Below, piece after piece: positions 15,299 through 21,681 of a stretch of 38,850 nucleotides of DNA. The notes below the pieces were generated by a model. That model was given only the letters and a program-made list of their open reading frames with translations, had not been told where the DNA came from and did no database searches. A program made the translations under genes and the position numbers. Within the stretch, counting starts at the first letter, position 1. The number at the start of each line of letters is the position of its first letter. This stretch comes from JACPFV01 sp035526825 (GTDB lineage Bacteria; Pseudomonadota; Gammaproteobacteria; Nevskiales; Nevskiaceae): the NCBI GenBank assembly GCA_035526825.1, contig DATLBT010000048.1:1-38850 (forward strand). Reading direction: 5' to 3'.

Positions 15299-16450
15299 GT
15301 GGACACGAAACAGGTACAGACGAGACTGGCCGCCGTCATGCTTGAGCAACTGCATGGCGCTGCACGATCGCCGAACGCCACAGCAAGCCTCCAGAAGGAC
15401 TGGGGCACGGTTGAGACGTGGCTGGGCTGCCAGAATCGGCAGTTAAGAGAGGCTGACCGTCGGACGTTTGTAGCGGCTTACCTTTCGTATCTAGGTCAAG
15501 GCGTGGCGCCATCCATCGACCTAGCGTCTGCTTTCCAGGCTTTCTCAATCGAGTCAAGACTGCACGAGTGGCCGCGAGTAGTTGTTCCTCCGGAAATCGT
15601 CGGCGTTTTCAACCGGCTCCTGGCCTCAGACAATCAGGTAAGGACCAAGCCATCGCAAGGCACCAATAGCGCTAGCCGCGCTCAAGCAGCTGGGCGGCAT
15701 CCACGCGAATCCGGAGTTGCAGTGTCGTTTGCAGGGCGTTTGCGCAAATCAAAGCACCTTCAACAGTTCGCAGTCGTCCTACTCATAGCGGCCATCGTGG
15801 GTGGATTTATCGTAGGCACCTTTTTGGATCAAACATTTTCCGCGCCGGGCGCAGCGCTAGTCGCCGCCGCTGTAGCAGCCATTCTCATTGGGTTAGGTGC
15901 ATATTTGTCCGCACAAGAGACCGCAAAAAGAAAGGGGCTGGCACGGCAGGCCTTCAATCGGGCGATCGCAAATACGCCTGTGGATCCGGAAGCGGAACGC
16001 GATATCGACGAGGTTCTCGCTCTGATGGGCAATAGTCCGAAGGCAGGGGATGCGCGGTCAGCTCAGCTGGTGGAAGAGATCATGAAGTCTCAAGAGTCCA
16101 AACCGCTCGCGTTGGCCGAGAAGCAGCGCAAGCTCCTGACAGCGCTCTCCTCGAAAGGGCTGCCCGCCGCCTCGATCGTCTCCGCGCTGCACGAGAGCGC
16201 GAATCGGCCGGAGACCGAGGAAGACGGCCTACGCTCCGGCGAACTGCGCCGCTTGCAGGCGCTCCACAGGTCGAAGCAATTCATGGCCCAATCCAAGGCA
16301 CCGTCGGAGCCGCCCATCACGCCGCCTGTTGACACAAACATGCCATTGGGTCCCACGCACGACAGCCCAGAGTTCCACGAGCTGACGGATAAAGCTCTCA
16401 GGGAGAGACTGAAGGCTGGAGCACGCGCCCGCGGCAAGCCGACGCCGTGA
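15299..16450 (+). CDS. Membrane protein with C-terminal DSPEF tail
   Basis: Start is uncertain: GTG 15299 just after GGAGG, or ATG 15251. From 15299 it gives 383 residues. The N-terminal ~150 residues are soluble ('TSLQKDW..VETWLG', 'AFQAFSIESRL'). Two adjacent hydrophobic helices follow ('FAVVLLIAAIVGGFIVGTFL', 'GAALVAAAVAAILIGLGAYL'), then a long charged helical cytoplasmic part and a Pro-rich linker. The last ~30 residues read 'THDSPEFHELTDKALRERLK' plus a basic end, a tail shared with the next two frames. I do not recognise the family. It is divergent from the XRE regulator. Confidence 0.7.
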   Translation: MDTKQVQTRLAAVMLEQLHGAARSPNATASLQKDWGTVETWLGCQNRQLREADRRTFVAAYLSYLGQGVAPSIDLASAFQAFSIESRLHEWPRVVVPPEIVGVFNRLLASDNQVRTKPSQGTNSASRAQAAGRHPRESGVAVSFAGRLRKSKHLQQFAVVLLIAAIVGGFIVGTFLDQTFSAPGAALVAAAVAAILIGLGAYLSAQETAKRKGLARQAFNRAIANTPVDPEAERDIDEVLALMGNSPKAGDARSAQLVEEIMKSQESKPLALAEKQRKLLTALSSKGLPAASIVSALHESANRPETEEDGLRSGELRRLQALHRSKQFMAQSKAPSEPPITPPVDTNMPLGPTHDSPEFHELTDKALRERLKAGARARGKPTP

Positions 16451-16472
16451 GTATTTGACGAGGATAATTACG

Positions 16473-16742
16473 ATGTCCAAAGTGAAAGAAACGACTGGCA
16501 AGCCAGCCCCGACGGCAAAGGCTACGGGGATTCGCTCCGAAACCGTGGGCGCGTTCAGCTCGCAGAAGGACTCGCCGGCAACGATGAGCTTCGGCTATCA
16601 CCGGCCGAAGTCGAGCCCGGCGTCAGCGTCGTCTACGGGCAAGGGCCCCGCGGACCTGCCAGCTCAGGACAGCCCCGAGTTCGCGGCGCTCGTGGACGCG
16701 GCGATCGAAGCGGATCTGCAGAAGCACAAAAAGAAGCACTAA
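16473..16742 (+). CDS. Small disordered protein with C-terminal PAQDSPEF tail
   Basis: 89 residues from ATG 16473, chosen because GAGG lies 9 nt upstream. An earlier in-frame ATG at 16455 has none. The product is rich in Ser, Pro, Ala, Lys and Thr and probably unfolded up to residue ~60. It then ends 'LPAQDSPEFAALVDAAIEAD' followed by a poly-Lys tail (QKHKKKH). The ending matches those of the preceding membrane protein and of the following degenerate frame. It starts 22 bp after the membrane protein stop, suggesting one operon. Function unknown. Confidence 0.6.
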   Translation: MSKVKETTGKPAPTAKATGIRSETVGAFSSQKDSPATMSFGYHRPKSSPASASSTGKGPADLPAQDSPEFAALVDAAIEADLQKHKKKH

Positions 16743-16860
16743 GAATTCCCACCAATTCTCACTGGTCGGCAGCACAACCGGAGAACAGTACCGATTCTCG
16801 AGAAGCAGGGCGGCACCGGACGACCCGATCTTCAGCAGCGGGTCGCAGATCTTCAAGCCC

Positions 16861-17019
16861 GTGTCGCCGCGGTCAATGCCCGCTTCGTCGGCCAATCCTT
16901 TGACCAGTCGGCCCGACCCGCTGCCGGCGCAGGACAGCGACGAGTTCGCGGATCTGCACCGCAAGGGCGTGGCTCAACTGATGGCCGAGGCTCAGGCCAA
17001 GAAGGGTCGCAAGCAGTAG
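16861..17019 (+). pseudogene. Third DSPEF-tail frame, apparently without proper start
   Basis: A frame open from before 16741 to the stop at 17017-17019 ends 'PLPAQDSDEFADLHRKGVAQ' plus 'KKGRKQ', closely matching the end of the 16473 gene. The upstream part ('FSSGSQIFKPVSP...PASSANPLTSRPDPL') is Ser/Pro-rich like its neighbour's. No ATG or GTG with a ribosome-binding site occurs before GTG 16861 or ATG 16876, which would give only ~50 residues. I read it as a tandem duplicate that has lost its start, or as a very short gene. Confidence 0.5.
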
Positions 17020-17030
17020 GAGGCGCAAGG

Positions 17031-17555
17031 CTACTGATCCGGCTCCTTATCCTGCAGTCCGAGTGTCAGCGCGAACGCGATGCGGCGTGCGATCTCGCGG
17101 GGCGTGTACTGAGGTGCCAGCGGCACACCGTCGACGCCGGTGTGCTCGTGCGGGATCAATCTGGCGTAGAGCCTGTAGAAGTCGCTAAGGTTGCCCTCAG
17201 ACGCCAGCGCCCAAGCCAAGAACCCCGCGGTGCCGTCAAGCTCGTCGAAGACTGTTTGAAACGCCTGCTTTGCACTGCGGGTTACCTTGTTCAGGCTGCC
17301 TTTAGGCCGCCCTGGGCCGGGCGTACCGTGCCCAATGCCGTTTTCCGCGGTTTGTTTAACGCGCACGGGGGGCCCTGAAACGTCACTCAAGGGGTCCCGC
17401 AGTTTTTGTTCCAGCCAGCGCTGCGCTGCGACTTCGTCGCTGAAGCCCCCCTTCACAACCAGTTGGTCGCATAGTCGGATCACCTGCCAGCCGGTCGCTT
17501 GCGAGGCGTAGCGCGTGGCGAAACCACTATCCTCCCGCCGCTTGTCACCACCCAT
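17031..17555 (-). CDS. GRPKGS-motif protein (DUF5681-like)
   Basis: 174 residues from ATG 17555 (GGAG upstream). A longer frame to 17615 adds an unlikely leader. The N-terminal part is basic and may bind DNA. The middle contains 'GPGRPKGSLNKVTRSAKQAF', then a helical 'LAWALASEGNLSDFYRLYARLIPHEHTG'. This AT-hook-like GRPKGS plus short helical domain is common in phage and island proteins related to DUF5681 or terminase-small-like proteins, where the role is unclear. It lies 138 bp downstream of the RepA-like gene on the same strand. Confidence 0.65.
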   Translation of the reverse strand: MGGDKRREDSGFATRYASQATGWQVIRLCDQLVVKGGFSDEVAAQRWLEQKLRDPLSDVSGPPVRVKQTAENGIGHGTPGPGRPKGSLNKVTRSAKQAFQTVFDELDGTAGFLAWALASEGNLSDFYRLYARLIPHEHTGVDGVPLAPQYTPREIARRIAFALTLGLQDKEPDQ

Positions 17556-17626
17556 AACTGACTCCGTTTGTGTCCCGCTTTGATTGGCGCGTTGATCCAG
17601 CGCGTGCGCGCGCACCCCCTATAACC

Positions 17627-17657
17627 CCCTGCGGCATTCGCCGCATTGCCCGCAGGG
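17627..17657. other. Inverted repeat between replication gene and 17031 gene
   Basis: CCCTGCGG and CCGCAGGG form an 8-bp inverted repeat around 15 nt, in a 138-bp spacer that also contains a CGCGTGCGCGCGC run. It may be a terminator of the leftward replication operon, an operator or part of an origin. The sequence alone does not decide. Confidence 0.35.
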
Positions 17658-17693
17658 CGGGCTGCGGCCTTTGTGCGATGAATGTAGCCTTCG

Positions 17694-18839
17694 TCATTGC
17701 CCGCATACGCCGCTCTCCTCCTCCACTGGCACCAGAACTGCCACTCCGTGACGGCACTTGCGACGAATGCTGTCCTCTCGGATCAGGCTCATTGCCCGCA
17801 ATTTCTCGATTTGTCGCCAGAATCCGCGAGGGTCAGCGCGCAAGGAATCCGGAAAGCCCGTCTGAGCCACGAGCACGTGGAATGCGGTTCGCCGCCCTGT
17901 CGTTGCCGCCGGGCAGTAATTTCCGGCCGTCAAACAGGCGCGGAGAGCGTTTAGGATCGCCGTTCGTTGCGCGACGTCGATGAACCCGCGGCTCTGCAAC
18001 ATTTGCGCCCCGCTGGCCTCGAAGACGTGCTGGAGGGCATTCCAACGAATTCGTACCTGCCCCCCAACTTGGGCGTGATTCGCTTTTTGCTGTTCGAGGA
18101 TCAGCTCACCGGACTCCTCGCCGGCGGTCCGCAGGTACCAACGTGCCCGGGCGCTGTTGCTCCACGCAGTCGAGCCGCTATACCCCTGCGATGTCTCAGC
18201 GGTCCTTGCAGAGCCTTTGTCGACGTGGGCGAGCAGCACCACGGCACCATCCCGAGGGATGAGGCTGCGGATCCCGCGCATGAACATTCGGACTTGTGCC
18301 CGCGCGTTCTCATTGCCGCCGAAGGCATCACTCGCGCCATCGAGCACCAAGACCTGTGCGTTCTCCATCGCGGCGCGCAGCCAAGCATAGGCTGACGTAA
18401 ACCCAGTTCCCTCGCGGGTCTCCACCATCAAGGCGCCGTCCGCATGCGCGCCGTCGTACAGGTACAGCCATCCATGCAAGTCTGATATTGAGACAGCGAG
18501 ATGTGCGCAAAGCCGTGAGAGACGCCAGTGCAGTACGCCTGTCGGGTCTTCCAGCGACACGAAACACACGCGCCGTCGCTGCGTCTCGATTCCAAACCAC
18601 GGTAGCCCCAGGGCAATGCACACCGCTAAGTGAAGCGCGATCCCCGACTTGCCGGAGCCGCCGTGCCCGGCGAACAGCGCAACCTCACCTTGCGGCAACC
18701 ATCCCGCGACAATGAATTGAGGCGGTTGCGGCTCAGTCGCCGCGAGTTTGCGCAGATCGAGGAATACGGGGCGCTCAGCCGCAATCTGGTCGAGTTGTTG
18801 CGCACCCCGTTCGGCTGTCTCGCCAGAGTTACGATGCAC
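17694..18839 (-). CDS. RepA-like AAA/RecA-fold ATPase
   Basis: A GTG start at 18839 behind GGAG, overlapping the end of the primase-like gene by 11 bp, gives 381 residues. An in-frame start at 18926 would lie deep inside that gene. Residues ~50-250 form a RecA-type ATPase: Walker A 'GHGGSGKS', 'RVCFVSLEDPTGVLHWRL', Walker B-like 'AQVLVLDGASDAFGG', then 'GAVVLLAHVDKGS' and 'GYSGSTAWSNSARARWYL'. This layout matches RepA-type hexameric helicases encoded by plasmids and P4-like islands. The C-terminal ~100 residues look like a winged helix. It probably unwinds DNA at the island's origin together with the zinc-finger protein. Confidence 0.88.
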   Translation of the reverse strand: MHRNSGETAERGAQQLDQIAAERPVFLDLRKLAATEPQPPQFIVAGWLPQGEVALFAGHGGSGKSGIALHLAVCIALGLPWFGIETQRRRVCFVSLEDPTGVLHWRLSRLCAHLAVSISDLHGWLYLYDGAHADGALMVETREGTGFTSAYAWLRAAMENAQVLVLDGASDAFGGNENARAQVRMFMRGIRSLIPRDGAVVLLAHVDKGSARTAETSQGYSGSTAWSNSARARWYLRTAGEESGELILEQQKANHAQVGGQVRIRWNALQHVFEASGAQMLQSRGFIDVAQRTAILNALRACLTAGNYCPAATTGRRTAFHVLVAQTGFPDSLRADPRGFWRQIEKLRAMSLIREDSIRRKCRHGVAVLVPVEEESGVCGQ

Positions 18840-19254
18840 CGGCGAGCTCCGCCGCGCTGACGATGCGCCGACACGCAAGCGAAAAGCGCGCCCGATTCTC
18901 CAACGTGAGCGGCTGTTCGGCCTCAACGTCGCGCATTATTGCGATGCCAACCATGAGCTCGTGGGCTAAGCACGCCAGCACGTCGCGAGCGTCAAAGAAC
19001 TCCCGACGCTGCCGATGGGTGGGATGCACCGATGGCCGATCGGGAAACAAGTCGCTTACCGTAATGCCCGCCGCAGTCACCACAGCGTGAACGTCGCAAC
19101 CGGCGAAGCAGTGAATTAGGATCGCGCCCGAGTCAGATTGGCGGATACTCAAGCTCGGACTTCTGTCCTCGTGGGCTGGGCAACGTGCGATCCATCGTCC
19201 TTGACCGGTTTCTCGAGAACCACTTAGGCGTTGCACGAAGTCGGTGACTTTCAC
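18829..19254 (-). CDS. CHC2-type zinc-finger primase-like protein
   Basis: 141 residues, GTG start at 19254. The first ~60 residues are a DnaG/CHC2-type zinc finger: 'RWIARCPAHEDRSPSLSI', then 'ILIHCFAGCDVHAVV', giving the C-H...C-C ligand set. No TOPRIM catalytic part follows, so it is a short form that may recruit a primase or act with the RepA-like ATPase. The remaining ~80 residues are helical. It overlaps the AlpA-type gene by 4 bp (GTGA) and the RepA-like gene by 11 bp, so translation of the three is coupled. Confidence 0.85.
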   Translation of the reverse strand: MKVTDFVQRLSGSRETGQGRWIARCPAHEDRSPSLSIRQSDSGAILIHCFAGCDVHAVVTAAGITVSDLFPDRPSVHPTHRQRREFFDARDVLACLAHELMVGIAIMRDVEAEQPLTLENRARFSLACRRIVSAAELAGAS

Positions 19255-19487
19255 GACTGAGGCGTTGCCGCCTTGCCCTTCTCTTCAATGAACGCCCGTA
19301 TGTCCTCGCAGCGCCATGCGGTCGTTCCCGGTCCCAGCTTCACGGGCTTGGGGGCATGACCCATCCGCACCATCCGCCACCAAGTCGAAGCTCCAACGGG
19401 GTATACGGAGAGGACAGTCGGAAGGCGGACGAAGCCAATGCTGGGAAAAGAATTCACCCCGTGAATGGGAAAGGGTTCAATCGACAT
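19251..19487 (-). CDS. AlpA-family transcriptional regulator
   Basis: 78 residues from ATG 19487, fixed by a strong AAGGAGGT upstream. The open frame reaches 19517, but without such a site. The sequence shows the AlpA/MerR-like winged helix: 'FVRLPTVLSVYPVGASTWWRMV', 'GHAPKPVKLGPGTTAWRCEDI', 'AFIEEKG'. AlpA proteins switch on integrase and excision functions of P4-like elements. It heads the operon with primase-like and RepA-like genes and overlaps the former by 4 bp. Confidence 0.85.
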   Translation of the reverse strand: MSIEPFPIHGVNSFPSIGFVRLPTVLSVYPVGASTWWRMVRMGHAPKPVKLGPGTTAWRCEDIRAFIEEKGKAATPQS

Positions 19488-19544
19488 CGCTATTACCTCC
19501 TTGACATGCCGTCGCATGCTGCGGGAGAGAGCGCGGTCGGTCAG

Positions 19545-19604
19545 CCCCCCTTAACGCTTATTTAGGGGGGTATGGTTTCCTTATTTAGGGGGGGGTATGG
19601 TTTC
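19545..19604. repeat. Tandem G-tract repeat and hairpin upstream of alpA-type gene
   Basis: Two adjacent copies of CTTATTTAG-(6 or 8 G)-TATGGTTTC occupy 19557-19579 and 19580-19604. Just left, CCCCCCTTAA (from 19545) pairs with TTTAGGGGGG of the first copy with one mismatch. The block lies between the stop of the 19581-20081 gene, whose last codons are made by the second copy, and the start of the AlpA-type gene. It may act as terminator or operator for the replication operon, or as a replication iteron. Confidence 0.55.
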
Positions 19605-20081
19605 TAGAATCTGTTGCTTCTCCGCCGTGGAAAGCCTTTTCCGGGCTTTCGTGATACGCGCCTCAATCTTTGCCTCCGGCAACTTGAAGATCTCGGCGCA
19701 ACGTCGAAGTGCATCAGGCCTGCCGCGATGGAAGCGACATATTTCATACAGCGTCAGGAGGTGGTTATATCGAGCGTGGGTCCATGTCCTAGGCGCCTTG
19801 CGCTTGTCGCGGCGATCGACGCGTAGGCGCTTTATCATCAATGGGCCTAATTTGTCGCTCGATCCAAACGCATCAGTGACCTGCTTACAGAGCGATTCGG
19901 CGAACGGGTCATCCATACGCGCGAAGTCTAGAAGTCGCTTCAGGTTCTCTTGAGAAGCGCTTCGGGCGGACGCTAAAAGCGACTCTCGTGCGGCTGGCGT
20001 TAGCGGTTCGTCTAGAGCGGGATCGTCTAGCAAGGTTAATGCGCGCCGCGCCCGTGGAATCTTCGCCATGTGGTTGCTCAC
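19581..20081 (-). CDS. Unknown helical basic protein of the island core
   Basis: 166 residues from GTG 20081. ATG 20069 (MAKIPRARRAL) is an equally possible start. It is strongly helical and basic, with 'MIKRLRVDRRDKRKAPRTWTHARYNHLLTLYEICRFHRGRPDALRRCAEIFKL' reminiscent of a DNA-binding helix bundle. No known family is recognised. It lies between integrase and AlpA-type gene, a place often taken by island regulators. Its last residues (ETIPPPK) are encoded by the tandem G-tract repeat, so its C-terminus may have been altered when that repeat duplicated. Confidence 0.65.
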   Translation of the reverse strand: MSNHMAKIPRARRALTLLDDPALDEPLTPAARESLLASARSASQENLKRLLDFARMDDPFAESLCKQVTDAFGSSDKLGPLMIKRLRVDRRDKRKAPRTWTHARYNHLLTLYEICRFHRGRPDALRRCAEIFKLPEAKIEARITKARKRLSTAEKQQILETIPPPK

Positions 20082-20103
20082 GTCGAGCTATGGCCGAGAT
20101 TTG

Positions 20104-21324
20104 TCATGCGGCCGCGCCGAAACGACCGGCGACGACCTTCTCGTGCTTCTCGAGAGCGGTCAGGTAATCCGACCATGCCTGCATCATTTTCCGGCGCTCA
20201 GGTAAATACTCGGCGTGGTTGTAGGCTGCCTTCACTGTATTGCGTTCCGCATGCGCAAGCTGCCGTTCGATCACCGCCGAATCCCAGCCCATTTCGTGAA
20301 GCATGGTTGAAGCTGTCGAGCGGAAGCCGTGGCCGGTCATCTGGTCGCTGGCGTAGCCCATGCCGCGCAGAGCAGAGTTCACCGTGTTCTCGCTCATTGG
20401 ACGCTTGTTCGTGCGGACGCCCGGGAACACGTATTTGCCGCGGCCGGTGAGGGCCTGCAGCTCGCGCAAGATGGACACCGCCTGAGCAGAGAGCGGCACG
20501 ATGTGGGCAGAGCGCATCTTCATTTTGGCCGCCGGGATCCTCCATTCCGCCGCGTCGAGGTCGATCTCGGTCCACTCCGCATGGCGCAGTTCGCCAGGGC
20601 GCACGAACACCAAGGGGGCGAGTTTTAGGGCGCAGGCGGTCACGAAGCTGCCGCCGTAGCACTGCAGGGCGCGAAGCAGGGTGCCCAACTCGTCAGGCTT
20701 CTTGATACTGGCGTGGTGTTTGGCCTTGGGAGTCTCAAGCGCACCCTTTAGTGCCGGCACCGGGTCGCCCTTCGCACGGCCTGTCGCTACGGCATATCGG
20801 AACACTTGGCTGATCTTCTGTTTGAGACGGTGGGCGGTCTCGAGCTTGCCGCGGGATTCCACTCGCCGCAGGGTGGCGAGGACGGTGGGGGCGTCGATCT
20901 CAGCTATCGCCCTGTCCCCGAGCCACGGGTAGGCGAAATCCTCGAGGAGCCAAGTGGCCTTGTCGTAAGTCGCCGTAGCGAGCTTGTCCTTCTGCTTGGC
21001 GAGCCACTCGCTCGCAACGGTCCGAAACGTGTTGGCGTGCGCATGGCGCCGCTCCACGTTTTCGCGCTGCTTTTCGGTGCTCGGATCCTTTCCGTCGCGC
21101 AACTGCCGCGCCGCGGCCTCCCTGCGGTCGCGCGCTTCGCTTAGGCCAACGTCGGGATAGGGGCCGAGCGAGATCATCTTGGCCTTGCCGGCGAAGCGGT
21201 AGCGGTAACGCCAGTACTTCGCGCCGCTGGGGTGGACCTCTATGCAGAGGCCGCTCCCGTCAGCGACTCGGAACAGCTTGGCCTTCGGCTTGAGTTTGTC
21301 GAGCTTGAGGGTGCCGAGCGCCAT
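20104..21324 (-). CDS. int: P4-type tyrosine integrase
   Basis: 406 residues. The N-terminal ~90 residues are the arm-binding DUF4102 domain ('FRVADGSGLCIEVHPSGAKY', 'MISLGPYPDVGLSEARDRRE'). A core-binding domain follows, then the catalytic domain with R in 'FVRPGELRHAEW', K in 'KMKMRSAHIVPL', H-x-x-R in 'GHGFRSTAST', H in 'QLAHAERN' and Tyr in 'KAAYNHAEYL'. It recombines the island's attP with the 3' end of tRNA-Thr, 174 bp from its start codon. An arm-type repeat (21324-21333) overlaps the start codon, so the integrase may repress its own gene. Confidence 0.96.
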   Translation of the reverse strand: MALGTLKLDKLKPKAKLFRVADGSGLCIEVHPSGAKYWRYRYRFAGKAKMISLGPYPDVGLSEARDRREAAARQLRDGKDPSTEKQRENVERRHAHANTFRTVASEWLAKQKDKLATATYDKATWLLEDFAYPWLGDRAIAEIDAPTVLATLRRVESRGKLETAHRLKQKISQVFRYAVATGRAKGDPVPALKGALETPKAKHHASIKKPDELGTLLRALQCYGGSFVTACALKLAPLVFVRPGELRHAEWTEIDLDAAEWRIPAAKMKMRSAHIVPLSAQAVSILRELQALTGRGKYVFPGVRTNKRPMSENTVNSALRGMGYASDQMTGHGFRSTASTMLHEMGWDSAVIERQLAHAERNTVKAAYNHAEYLPERRKMMQAWSDYLTALEKHEKVVAGRFGAAA

Positions 21325-21383
21325 GTGAGTAACCCCTGGAAGGTGCGTGAGTAAGAGGCTGCCTACTCACTTAGTTACTCACA
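21324..21383. promoter_or_regulatory. Right integrase arm-type sites
   Basis: Four copies of the heptamer occur: GTGAGTA at 21326-21332 and 21347-21353, TACTCAC at 21364-21370 and 21376-21382, that is two in each orientation. The last two form tactcacttagttactcaca, 18/20 identical to the left-end block at 2431-2450. The location between integrase and the tRNA core fits arm-binding sites, and they cover the probable int promoter. Confidence 0.75.
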
Positions 21384-21497
21384 TCGTATGTTGGATTGCC
21401 TTAGCCGGCTAGGGACGCCCTGAGAGGGCCTTCTCCATGCAGAACCCCTCAAGAGCTACGGGTCGTAGCCGGCGCTGGACGCCGTAAAACGGGGATT

Positions 21498-21573
21498 TGG
21501 TGCCGGCTGAGGGAATCGAACCCCCGACCCACGGTTTACAAAACCGTTGCTCTACCAACTGAGCTAAGCCGGC
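21498..21573 (-). tRNA. tRNA-Thr(UGU)
   Basis: Minus-strand cloverleaf with 7-bp acceptor stem GCCGGCT/AGCCGGC, D arm GCTC-AGTTGGTA-GAGC, anticodon loop around TGT (stem ACGGT...ACCGT), T arm GGGGGTTCGATTCCCTC-type, A73 and encoded CCA (21498-21500). Anticodon TGT reads ACA. The gene is intact at the integrase end of the island, and its 3' end serves as the attachment site. Confidence 0.96.
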
Positions 21574-21595
21574 GTGGTGCGCATTCTAGTGGTTT

Positions 21596-21675
21596 GTCAT
21601 CCCGAGCGACGCGAGGGATCGCGTTCTACGGGAGGTGCGGTTCGGGACGCGATCCCTCGCTTCGCTCGGGACGAC
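21596..21675. repeat. Inverted pair of REP-like repeats
   Basis: GTCATCCCGAGCGACGCGAG plus GGATCGCGTTC (21596-21626) faces its reverse complement, GGGACGCGATCCCTCGCTTCG plus CTCGGGACGAC (21643-21675), around ~16 nt. The pair would fold into a long hairpin, which could stop or stabilise the leftward ALDH transcript that ends at 21682. A single copy of the same repeat lies at 1422-1453 beyond the island's other end. Confidence 0.8.
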
Positions 21676-21681
21676 ACATCG

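Larger units (their letters stand above)
2354..21513. mobile_element. P4-like integrative island inserted at tRNA-Thr
   Basis: Bounds are set by a core-like sequence at 2354-2368 (tggtgcggctgaggg) matching the CCA end of tRNA-Thr at 21498-21513 (tggtgccggctgaggg) with one base missing, and by a shared 20-bp arm repeat inside each end (2431-2450 and 21364-21383, 18/20 identical). The integrase abuts the tRNA end. Genes on the right half form an integrase, AlpA, primase-finger and RepA module known from P4-like elements. The left half is unknown or defence-like cargo. Outside the bounds, ordinary chromosomal genes resume immediately. No structural phage genes are visible. The left core is imperfect, so the exact crossover point is inferred. 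Confidence 0.8.

Noticed and set aside
21391..21416. ttagccggctaggg resembling part of tRNA-Thr as a possible second att core
   Set aside because: The match is short, lacks the CCA image, and lies inside the arm/core spacer; the core at 21498-21513 is better placed.
2354..21513. Complete prophage
   Set aside because: No terminase large subunit, portal, capsid, tail or lysis genes are recognised in any frame.
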